From contig JANPGO010000074.1 of assembly GCA_031423995.1 (NCBI GenBank), forward strand, positions 1 through 22,176: a stretch of 22,176 nucleotides of DNA, given 5' to 3'. Under the pieces are notes generated by a model. That model ran no database searches and had not been told where the DNA came from. It worked only from the letters and a program-made list of their open reading frames with translations. The position numbers were made by a program, and so were the translations under genes. Positions 11,483-18,391 of this stretch are shown one piece after another. Origin of the DNA: STC-74 sp031423995. GTDB taxonomy: Bacteria; Patescibacteriota; Gracilibacteria; BD1-5; UBA2023. Numbering within the stretch: the stretch's first letter is position 1; each line of letters starts with the position of its first letter.

Positions 11483-13196
11483 CCCCAGGGAGTTCAATCT
11501 TCGTGAAGAACGAACGAATGATATCTATGTGTTCAATTTTTGCATTGGAAAATGTCTTTGACCAATACCAGATAGCATATTTCTTTCAGAGTATATATGG
11601 ATAAGCAACATTAATAGTTGCTTCCTTTTTCTTGGCATCGAATGCATATGTGAAGACCATTCGTTTTCCATTCTTTGAGAGGAGTATTTTTGCCTGATCA
11701 TTCTCGATATGGAGAGAGAATTGTTTCAAGAAGGCATCAAATGTTAGAGTTCAGCTATATGAGGTGATATTATAATACGGCTTGGTAAAATACTCTCTAA
11801 GAGAAGTATAAACTTCTCCGCGAAGTCGAGCAACGAGTGATCTATCTGGTTCTATGAGGAAATCAAGGGTGACATGTTTTGAACCAGTCGTATCTATAGA
11901 GTAGAGTGAGCGAACGGCATCCGGAATAGATGTGATAGAAAAATAGGGGTTTACCTGATCCTTCCCCAGAACATAGGGAGATTTGAATTTTGCAGATTGC
12001 AGGAGTTTCTCGGCTCGAGCTATCATTTTTGCATCTTTTATTGGACTGGTATAGTAGATGAAGGCATAGCATGCGTCATGCTTCTTGTAATACCAGGTAT
12101 CCATATATTCATACGAACCATCATTTTTTGGGCTTTTAGGTGTCGATTGAATCTTATAGAAGTCTCATGTTTTTCCGAGTGTCATGCCAGTATAGTCATA
12201 CGTATCATCATCTATGATGAGTCCTGGAAGCGTATCTCTATCACGAATATATCCATACTCAGTCGTTGCATCACGAGTACACGAAAGTGATATAACAACA
12301 CGCCCATAGTCATCTTGGAGCTTCCATGTCGAGAGCGAATTCTCAACATCGATCGAAGTATCTACAAGGTGAAATCCTGAATCAGCGGTATTCAGGAGCT
12401 CAAGTCATGCCCCCTTGAGGAAATTTGATTGCCTCATCTGAGACTGATTCTGGGAAAGAGTCGTGATAAATTTTGAGGCAAGAATCGATTTCACCTTCTG
12501 ATATCCAGGAGTCTTCTCTCTGAGAAAGTCATCAACCGTTTTTCGTGAGATCATGTAGCCGATAACACCATTATCAGAACTCAGTGCATAGGGAATACCG
12601 ATAAGATTTCCGAGACTATCGAATGCACCTCATCAAGAATTCCCGTGATCAATGTTCGCATCCATCTTGTAGACAAGGTTCTCATAGCCAGCAATCTTCC
12701 CTTCTGTACGGGTGATAGTCTTTCCTCCTATCGTGGGATATCCGTAGATGACAACAGCCTGACCAATCGAGAGTGGTGATGGATTTTTTGCGAGGACGAC
12801 TGGTGGAATAGAAAAATCTTTGGATGCTTCTAGGAGAGCAAGATCCGCAATTGGGTCATAGGAAATGAGTCGTGCACTGCGATCACACAGTGGAACAGTT
12901 TGAAAGTTATTCGAGAGACATATCTCATAGAATGCTGTCGGAGTATCTGTCTCACTTTCGAGGATTACATGTGCATTTGTTATAATGCGATTTTTTGCAA
13001 TTATAACTGCACTCCCATATTGGAGGCCTTCATAACTTTGTGACTGCTCATTATACTGATAGGTATTTATTTTGACTACTTGATTGAGCAGTTGTTTTTC
13101 TGGAGTTACTGTCGTACTAGATGAACCAGCAAAAACAGATGATGAGACAAATACTATACTAAAAAATAATATGACGTTGGTTCGAGAAAAATACAT
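11466..13196 (-). CDS. Secreted trypsin-like serine protease (S1/HtrA-type fold) with long unknown C-terminus, 576 aa
   Basis: The frame runs from ATG 13196 to TAA 11466 with six UGA glycines (12633, 12630, 12405, 12165, 11751, 11586). A signal peptide covers about residues 1-23 (ILFFSIVFVSSSVFA). The catalytic triad is visible: His76 in IITNAHV, Asp118 in DPIADLALL and Ser187 in DHGNSGGA. Both glycines after Ser187 are encoded by TGA, and this motif is close to invariant in the family. The protease domain ends near residue 235. No PDZ domain is evident, so this is not a standard DegP/HtrA. Residues 240-576 are unrecognised, with a few cysteines and many aromatic residues (for example KKYAIWYWSKTFSNAKIEHI). 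The gene starts 19 nt after gyrA ends, in the same direction. It probably cleaves extracytoplasmic proteins. Confidence 0.93.
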
Positions 13197-13215
13197 ACAA
13201 GAAAGAAGTCAAAAA

Positions 13216-15786
13216 CTATTGTTCATCTCCAACATCATCGAGTAATCCATCTTCATCACCTTCAGACTTCTGGACTACTGTAACACTTATGAAGGCATCG
13301 AGTTTATCTTTAAGTTTTGCGAGAATGACTCACTGTGTCGTTCTTCCTGTAATGCGAACATCTGCAAGTGGAACACGAACCGTCTGTCCATCTTTTGATA
13401 TGAGGATAACACTTGCCTCTTTCTTTTCTCCTTCTGTGAGCGTAAATGCCCCGATGATTTGTCCTGTCTTTTCCGTTGTTGCCCCGACCTTGACTCATGA
13501 GCCCCCTCGACCCTGTTCACGATAGTCTTCGAGAGCAGAAATCTTTCCTATTCCATTCTCTGAAACAGTGAATACATATTTTGCCTCTTTGCCTGCGACA
13601 CAGCCTTCGATCAGAGAATCAGAAGAAGCAATCTTCATACCTCGGACTCCGGCCGCCGCACGTCCCATCACTCGAACATCTGTCTCTGCAAATTGAATTG
13701 CTTTTCCTCACCGTGACACCATAAGGATATTATCAGTTCCATCAGTCACTCGCACCCACCGAAGCATGTCATTATCATGCGGTTTCATGACGATCAGTCC
13801 ACTAGAGCGAATATTTGTGATCTCACTCATATCGATTCGTTTCACTACCCCCTTCGCACTGATGAGGAAAAGATGCTTCCCAACAGTGTTGGTAAAATCA
13901 AGAATTGCTGAGATACCCTCATCCTTCCCAAGAGAAAGAAACTGTACTACTGGTTGCCCTTTCGCTGTTCTTTGCATTTCTGGGATCTCATAGGTTGGAA
14001 GACGAAATACTCGACCAGTATTCGTGAAGAAGAGGAGAATGTTATGATTTTTCGTTGAGAGGATACTCGCGATCTCATCTTCATCCTTCACGGCAGTTGT
14101 GATTCCTTTGCCACCACGGCGCTGCGCACGGAAGCTTGATGCCTTAACACGCTTGATATAACCATTTTTCGAGAAGGCAACGACAACTTCTTCATTCGGA
14201 ATCGTATCAGTCGGATTGAATTCTCCGATGGCTCCTGCATGCACCTCAGTACGACGAGTATCACCATATTTTTCTTCGATCTCTATGAGTTCATCTCCGA
14301 TGATTTTTTTTACTCGAAGCGGATTTGCGAGGATATCCTTGAGGTCTGTGATGAGGATCATCTTCTCTGCAAGTTCATCTTCGATCTTCTTGCGTTCAAG
14401 TCAGGCAAGTCTCTGCAGTTGCATCTCGAGGATTGCAGTAGACTGTTTCTCGGAAAGAGAAAAATTCTCCATCAATGCACTGTGCGCCTCTTCCCGTGTC
14501 TTGGATCCACGTATAGTGCGGATTACCGCATCAATATTATCCAGGGCGATCTTCAATCCTTCCAGGATATGGGCTCGTGCTTCAGCGACAGCAAGTTCAT
14601 AGCGAGTCCGCCTAATGATAACCTCATCACGGTGAGCAATGAACTCAACGAGCATTTCTTTGAGGTTGAAGAGGCGAGGCTGGAGTCCACGATTCGTGAG
14701 CGCAATCATGTTGAATGAAAAACTGGTCTGAAGTGGGGTAAGCTTATAGAGCTGATTCAGTATTTTCTTCGGGAATGCATCTCGTTTCAGTTCGACAACC
14801 ACACGAACTCCTTCTTTATTCGACTCATCACGAATATCCGCAACACCGATAATAATTTTCTCTATAACGAGTTCGGCAATTTTTTCAACGAACTCCTTTT
14901 TGTTGAGTTGATATGGAACCTCTGTTATGACAATAGATTCACGTCAATTCTTCCCCTCCTCGATATTTACCCGACCTCGAATAACGATAGAGCCTCGTCA
15001 CCGACTATAAGCCTCGAGAATATCCTTCTTGTTGTAGATAATTCCTCCTGTTGGAAAATCTGGACCCTGAACGAACTGCATAAGGTCTTCAATCGTAATA
15101 CTCTCGGGATCCTCATGTCCGAGGATGAATTGTATTGATTGAATTACTTCAGTGAGGTTGTGGGGAGGAATATTCGTTGCCATTCAGACCGCGATTCCCA
15201 TAACGCCATTCAAGAGAAGATTTGGTATACGAGCTGGAAGAACCGTTGGTTCTTGTTTCGATGCATCATAATTATCCCTCCAATCTACAGTTTCTTTATC
15301 GATATCATTCAGCATCAGCTCTCCGAGTTTATCCATCTTCACTTCGGTATATCGCATCGCGGCAGCATTGTCCCCATCCATAGAACCGAAGTTTCCTTGT
15401 CCATCTATAAGTGGATACCTGAGAGAGAAGTCCTGCGCCATACGCACCATAGAATCATAGACGGCTGTATCACCATGTGGATGATATTTACCAAGCACTT
15501 CTCAGACAACGGTCGCTGACTTTCTGTATTTCCCAGTCGACCTGAGTCCAGTATCATACATCGCATAGAGAATACGACGGTGAACCGGCTTCAGACCATC
15601 TCGGATATCAGGAAGTGCCCGTGAGACGATCACTGACATTGCATAGTCAAGATAGCATGTCTCCATTTCATCGACAATATTTCGATTAACATCACCACTA
15701 TAAGTCATTCACTGGAGTACTTTTTGGTGATCAGATTCTTGATTTTCAGGCTCAAGCGTCTCGAGGTTTTCAGGAGTATCAGACAT
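13216..15786 (-). CDS. gyrA: DNA gyrase subunit A, 856 aa, nine UGA glycine codons
   Basis: GyrA carries the breakage-reunion activity of gyrase, which introduces negative supercoils together with GyrB. The frame runs from ATG 15786 to TAG 13216 and crosses TGA at 15709, 15499, 15184, 14998, 14944, 14401, 13708, 13495 and 13330. Residues 50-80 carry DIRDGLKPVHRRILYAMYD. The quinolone-resistance region reads HGDTAVYD, with Thr where E. coli has Ser83. The catalytic tyrosine is Tyr146 in AAMRYTEVKM. The GyrA box QRRGGKG at about 555-561 marks it as gyrase rather than ParC. The C-terminal pinwheel follows (DVRVMGRAAAGVRGM, TGRTTQGVILAKL), then an acidic tail. About 25 residues precede the usual N-terminus. 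Length is typical for the family. No Shine-Dalgarno is present; a heptad-repeat spacer precedes the start. Confidence 0.98.
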
Positions 15787-15793
15787 TTTTGGA

Positions 15794-15887
15794 AGGTATA
15801 AGATATAAACAATGAGATATGAGGAAAAGCAGATACTCAGTTTCTAGGAGAACTCGTATATCCTATCGCTTCTATCTCATATCTAAA
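15794..15887. repeat. Heptad array and opposing arm in the gyrA leader
   Basis: Units AGGTATA, AGATATA, AACAATG, AGATATG, AGGAAAA run in register from 15794 to 15828. The opposing arm (15853-15887) reads CTCGTAT, ATCCTAT, CGCTTCT, ATCTCAT, ATCTAAA. AGATATGAG and CTCATATCT are exactly complementary. The array starts 7 nt upstream of the gyrA ATG. A weaker GTAGGG/CCCTAC hairpin nearby may end the pilin transcript. Confidence 0.65.
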
Positions 15888-15950
15888 TAATCCCTACCAG
15901 TATAGAGAAAAGTAGGGAGAAAGCAATCATTTTTCTACAATATTTTTGGC

Positions 15951-16388
15951 TTAGAGATCAGTAAAATCCGTTCCAACTGACGGAGTAGAACTCACAGGGA
16001 ATGGGGAGCTATTTCCTCCTCAAAAAATTGTATTCGCAATACCCTTCATACTTGCAAAAATCCGATTCGGAGCGAGATAATCTTGAATGCCTTCGAGTCC
16101 CATAAATTCAACCACCTTTGGCGCAATAAAGAGTGCGATGACGATAACAATGAGTCAAATAACAGAATATCGAATGCTATTAATCGCTGGTTTTACCTTT
16201 TCATCCTTTCAGCCTGAGAGAATGAGCATGACTCATCACCAGACAATAAAGAGGACGGCACAGAGAACTGCAACGAAGACAACTATTGCAACACCAGTAG
16301 TGATCATCTCCCCTGCAGAATAGTTATTGCCGACATCTGCAAGACCTGTTGCATTCGCTGTAGGTATACCAAAGGTAAAAACCGCCAT
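15951..16388 (-). CDS. VirB2/TrbC-like pilin, copy 2, 145 aa
   Basis: The frame runs from ATG 16388 to TAA 15951 with five UGA glycines among 17 glycines (16236, 16233, 16209, 16155, 16020). It has a hydrophilic N-terminus, a membrane segment (TTGVAIVVFVAVLCAVLFIVW), a short polar turn (SGGKDEKVKPAINSIRY), a second membrane segment (SVIGLIVIVIALFIAP) and a Gly/Ser-rich tail ending TDFTDL. Two hydrophobic helices around a Gly-Gly, Lys-rich loop are typical of VirB2/TrbC-like type IV secretion pilins, and such proteins are common in CPR genomes. Its neighbour 11 nt upstream is a clear paralogue (SGGNEEKVKPAVNHIRH, ending TDFTNL). Likely in the inner membrane or assembled into a pilus. No other secretion genes are in the window, so a small membrane protein of unknown role remains possible. 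Confidence 0.82.
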
Positions 16389-16399
16389 AATTAAAAAGA

Positions 16400-16798
16400 T
16401 TATAAATTGGTAAAGTCAGTTCCGAGGGAACCATCTGGAACTGTAGGATCGAGAGTTGAGTCAGTAGTCTGAGTTTGTCCGCCAAAGAAATGATTGGTAA
16501 CATCACGAATCGTACTAAATATACTACTAGGGCGGAGTGAATCTGGAAAATCAAGACCACCTATTCGTGCAGCGACTGGGGCAGCAAAGATGATCACAAG
16601 GAGAACTACCATACCAAAAATTGCATGACGTATATGATTCACTGCTGGTTTTACCTTTTCTTCATTTCCTCAGGAAGTGATGAGAAGGAGTCCTCACCAA
16701 ATACTATATCCTATAGCTATTATAGCGCCTCCTACAATGACAAGCGCTACCCCATAGCGGAGTATATCTTCGATGGGAAACTGATTAAATGGATTCAT
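16400..16798 (-). CDS. VirB2/TrbC-like pilin, copy 1, 132 aa
   Basis: The frame runs from ATG 16798 to TAA 16400 with two UGA glycines (16694 and 16670). The standard code would give only an 80-residue remnant. The N-terminus MNPFNQFPIEDILRYG leads into membrane segment one (VALVIVGGAIIAIGYSIWGG), the loop SGGNEEKVKPAVNHIRH, membrane segment two (AIFGMVVLLVIIFAAP) and a Thr/Asp-rich tail ending TDFTNL. It shares architecture and loop sequence with the gene just downstream, so the two arose by tandem duplication and are probably co-transcribed. The weak motif AAAGGAAC about 13 nt before the ATG is one of the few Shine-Dalgarno-like sequences in the window. An inverted repeat lies at 16814-16841 in the leader. 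Confidence 0.82.
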
Positions 16799-16813
16799 GT
16801 TAAATTTGTTCCT

Positions 16814-16841
16814 TTTGATAGTATAAAAAAGGTATCAAAAG
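16814..16841. promoter_or_regulatory. Inverted repeat upstream of the pilin pair
   Basis: TTTTGATA and TATCAAAA form 8-nt arms with a 12-nt centre, 16 nt upstream of the first pilin ATG. TACTAT within it could act as a -10 element on the minus strand. It may be an operator over the promoter or a hairpin in the leader; nothing decides between them. Confidence 0.35.
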
Positions 16842-16877
16842 TAAAGTATTTTTCAAGGAAAAAAGAAAAAATGCCAA

Positions 16878-17129
16878 CTATTCGATTGGCTTGTCCTCAA
16901 GAATACGGAGATTTACTCGCGTTCCACTCTTGGAGCCAAAGACACGAAGAACCGTTCGAATTGCATCAACTGTCTTGCCGCCTCTTCCAATAATAGAGCC
17001 CATATCAGCAGGATCCACTTTGAGTGAGACGAGAGTACCAAGCTCATCATGCGTTTCAGTGATTTCAATAGCTGATGTATTTTGTACCAGTGATTCGACA
17101 ATACTCCGAAGAAATACATGTGCTTCCAT
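16878..17129 (-). CDS. khpA: KH-domain RNA-binding protein KhpA (YlqC family), 83 aa
   Basis: This small single-KH protein binds RNA and in other bacteria works with KhpB/Jag on transcripts for envelope growth and division. The ATG at 17129 gives the usual start (MEAHVFLRSIVESLV). The open frame extends further upstream, but that part overlaps rpsP. The KH GxxG loop is clear in MGSIIGRGGKTVDAIRTVLR (about residues 43-62), followed by the final strand (GTRVNLRILED). Length is typical of the family (75-85). The rpsP-khpA order is conserved in many bacteria. A strong hairpin terminator lies between the two genes here, so khpA relies on read-through or its own promoter. It contains no UGA codons. 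Confidence 0.94.
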   Translation of the reverse strand: MEAHVFLRSIVESLVQNTSAIEITETHDELGTLVSLKVDPADMGSIIGRGGKTVDAIRTVLRVFGSKSGTRVNLRILEDKPIE

Positions 17130-17150
17130 TAAGATCAAAAGAAAATGAAT

Positions 17151-17169
17151 AAAAAACCGCCGAAGCGGT
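17151..17169 (-). terminator. Rho-independent terminator after rpsP (UUCG loop)
   Basis: On the minus strand ACCGC-TTCG-GCGGT is followed by six T residues. The 5-bp GC-rich stem has a UUCG tetraloop and starts 7 nt after the rpsP stop codon. Confidence 0.85.
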
Positions 17170-17175
17170 AAAAAA

Positions 17176-17409
17176 TTACTTTGTTGACTGAGAAGCGACG
17201 ATTTTCGCAAGCGTCTCAGAATACTGAGCACCATTCTTGATATATCCATTTGCCTCATCAAGATCAAGACTCAAAGCCTTGGTGTGTGGATCATACGATC
17301 CAAGAACCTTGATAAATCCATGCTTTGCGCTTTGTCGATGATCAGTGAGAACCACACGAAATTTTGCAACATGTTTACGACCAACACGAGAGAGGCGAAT
17401 TTTCAACAT
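17176..17409 (-). CDS. rpsP: 30S ribosomal protein S16 (bS16), 77 aa
   Basis: This protein of the small ribosomal subunit binds 16S rRNA and is needed for assembly. The start MLKIRLSRVGRKHVAKFRVV and the segment KVLGSYDPHTK are diagnostic of S16. Length is normal and the frame is intact without UGA codons. The ATG at 17409 is fixed by homology. There is no Shine-Dalgarno; instead five copies of a 7-nt repeat end 7 nt before the start codon. On the minus strand it lies between tRNA-Leu upstream and khpA downstream. Confidence 0.97.
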   Translation of the reverse strand: MLKIRLSRVGRKHVAKFRVVLTDHRQSAKHGFIKVLGSYDPHTKALSLDLDEANGYIKNGAQYSETLAKIVASQSTK

Positions 17410-17416
17410 AATTATG

Positions 17417-17480
17417 AATTGTTAATTGTTAATTGTTAATTGTTAATTGTTTAGGAATTTACCATTTACAATTAACTATT
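17417..17480. repeat. Heptad tandem array with complementary tail, upstream of rpsP
   Basis: AATTGTT is repeated five times without error at 17417-17451. A tail at 17461-17480 reads as heptads ACCATTT, ACAATTA, ACTATTA (the last cut by one base). It is complementary to the array at 12 of 13 positions (17468-17480), so the element can fold as a hairpin. The array lies between tRNA-Leu and the rpsP start codon. Confidence 0.85.
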
Positions 17481-17489
17481 ATATTTTTG

Positions 17490-17573
17490 TGGTGCCCAGG
17501 ACGGGGCTCGAACCCGTACTCCCGAAGGAAGAGGATTTTAAGTCCTCCGTGTCTACCATTCCACCACCCGGGC
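17490..17573 (-). tRNA. tRNA-Leu (anticodon UAA)
   Basis: The minus strand gives acceptor GCCCGGG pairing with CCTGGGC (one G-T pair), the anticodon loop CTTAAAA with anticodon TAA, a long class II variable arm closed by TTCG, the T arm ACGGG-TTCGAGC-CCCGT, discriminator A73 and an encoded CCA. The variable arm and A73 support leucine. Confidence 0.96.
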
Positions 17574-17594
17574 AGGGTGTTTGCCGTAGGCAAA

Positions 17595-17701
17595 CAGTAT
17601 ACAGTTTGCAGTGAGCAGTGATCAGAATGGTAGTACAGGAATTGTATTCAGAAACACTGAGAGGAATTCCTATCTGTCTACTGATTACTGCTTCCTATAA
17701 C
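17595..17701. repeat. Two degenerate heptad arrays between tRNA-Leu and rpmB
   Basis: The left array (17595-17629) reads CAGTATA, CAGTTTG, CAGTGAG, CAGTGAT, CAGAATG. The right array (17674-17701) reads CTGTCTA, CTGATTA, CTGCTTC, CTATAAC. CAG in the left units is the reverse complement of CTG in the right ones, so the arms can pair imperfectly. A separate perfect hairpin (GTTTGCC-GTA-GGCAAAC) adjoins at 17580-17596. Confidence 0.65.
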
Positions 17702-17706
17702 TTCTT

Positions 17707-17904
17707 CTAGAGTATTCCCTTCTTCTTGAGCGTCTTGATGGCCTTTGCAGAGAGACGGAGTCTGAGAGTGAGTCCTGTGGTAGGGTCCTTGATATTTCTC
17801 CAGAAAAGATTCGGGTAGAAATGTCGTTTGGTACGTCGAACAGAGTGAGAAACATTGTTTCCGACACCAGTACGTTTTCCTGTGAGTTGGCAGACGCGAG
17901 ACAT
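17707..17904 (-). CDS. rpmB: 50S ribosomal protein L28 (bL28), 65 aa
   Basis: This is a structural protein of the large subunit. The N-terminus MSRVCQLTGKRTGVGNNVSH is the L28 signature, followed by RRTKRHFYPNLFW and the conserved basic C-terminal helix LRLSAKAIKTLKKKGIL. Length is typical and no UGA codons occur. The ATG at 17904 is set by homology; a heptad array ends 8 nt upstream in place of a Shine-Dalgarno. It follows rpsJ by 74 nt and may be in the same transcript. Confidence 0.97.
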   Translation of the reverse strand: MSRVCQLTGKRTGVGNNVSHSVRRTKRHFYPNLFWRNIKDPTTGLTLRLRLSAKAIKTLKKKGIL

Positions 17905-17912
17905 AAAATAGT

Positions 17913-17978
17913 AATTGTTAATTGTTAGTTATTAATTGTTTGTAAATAGGACATTCACCATTTACAATTAACCATAGA
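17913..17978. repeat. Heptad array with complementary tail, upstream of rpmB
   Basis: Units AATTGTT, AATTGTT, AGTTATT, AATTGTT occupy 17913-17940. The tail at 17957-17977 reads ACCATTT, ACAATTA, ACCATAG. The 16-nt stretch ACCATTTACAATTAAC (17957-17972) is identical to the tail of the rpsP element (17461-17476), while the linkers differ. The element fills the spacer between the rpsJ stop and the rpmB start. Confidence 0.8.
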
Positions 17979-18311
17979 TTACATAACCTTGATTTCGACA
18001 CCGACTCCTGCTGGAATATTGACTGACTGAAGAAGCTCGAGTGTTTTTGGGGTAGGATCCATGACATCGATAAGACGCTTGTGGCGACGAATCTCGAACT
18101 GCTCACGAGCATTCTTGTTGACGAAGGTTGAACGATTCAGGGTAATCTTCTCAATCTTAGTCGGAAGTGGAACAGGGCCGACAACAATCGAACCACTATC
18201 TTTCGCAGTGACGACGATTTTGGATACTGCCTCATCGACGAGCTTGTGCTCAAAGGCTTTTACAGTAATGCGGATTTTTCCGAGAGCACTCGTAGTTTTC
18301 TTGGCAGCCAT
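17979..18311 (-). CDS. rpsJ: 30S ribosomal protein S10 (uS10), 110 aa
   Basis: S10 sits in the 30S head and also serves as NusE in antitermination. Diagnostic segments are GKIRITVKAFEHKLVDEAV, GPVPLPTKIEKITLNRS, REQFEIRRHKRLIDVMDPTP and the ending GVGVEIKVM. I chose ATG 18311 (MAAKKTTSALGK). A longer start at 18344 would add 11 residues but lies inside the hairpin that follows tuf. No UGA codons. The tuf-rpsJ order recalls the str/S10 operon junction, but the usual next gene (rplC) is absent and rpmB follows. Confidence 0.96.
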   Translation of the reverse strand: MAAKKTTSALGKIRITVKAFEHKLVDEAVSKIVVTAKDSGSIVVGPVPLPTKIEKITLNRSTFVNKNAREQFEIRRHKRLIDVMDPTPKTLELLQSVNIPAGVGVEIKVM

Positions 18312-18339
18312 GGATTTTAAGGAATGAGGAAGTAAAACA

Positions 18340-18381
18340 TTCATGACTCACGAGAATACATGATTCTCATGAGCCCATGAA
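18340..18381 (-). terminator. Long hairpin between tuf and rpsJ (attenuator or processing site)
   Basis: The inner arms CTCACGAGAAT (18347-18357) and ATTCTCATGAG (18363-18373) pair over 11 bp on the minus strand with one G-U pair and a 5-nt loop. Outer arms TTCATG and CATGAA extend the stem across a small bulge. Only four T residues follow, so it may attenuate, be processed, or protect the tuf message rather than fully terminate. Confidence 0.6.
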
Positions 18382-18391
18382 TATTCTAGAA

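Noticed and set aside
12627..12644. UGA as selenocysteine or tryptophan
   Set aside because: UGAs are far too frequent for selenocysteine, lack an associated hairpin, and fall at conserved glycines rather than Trp or Cys positions.
93..15786. Apparent clusters of broken pseudogenes
   Set aside because: Every break is an in-frame TGA without frame change, often at a conserved glycine; recoding explains all of them.
16087..16323. 78-codon open frame on the plus strand inside the pilin region
   Set aside because: Antisense to the second pilin, which is supported by its paralogue; a shadow.
17433..17621. 62-codon open frame on the plus strand
   Set aside because: It is antisense to tRNA-Leu and heptad repeats and has no coding character.
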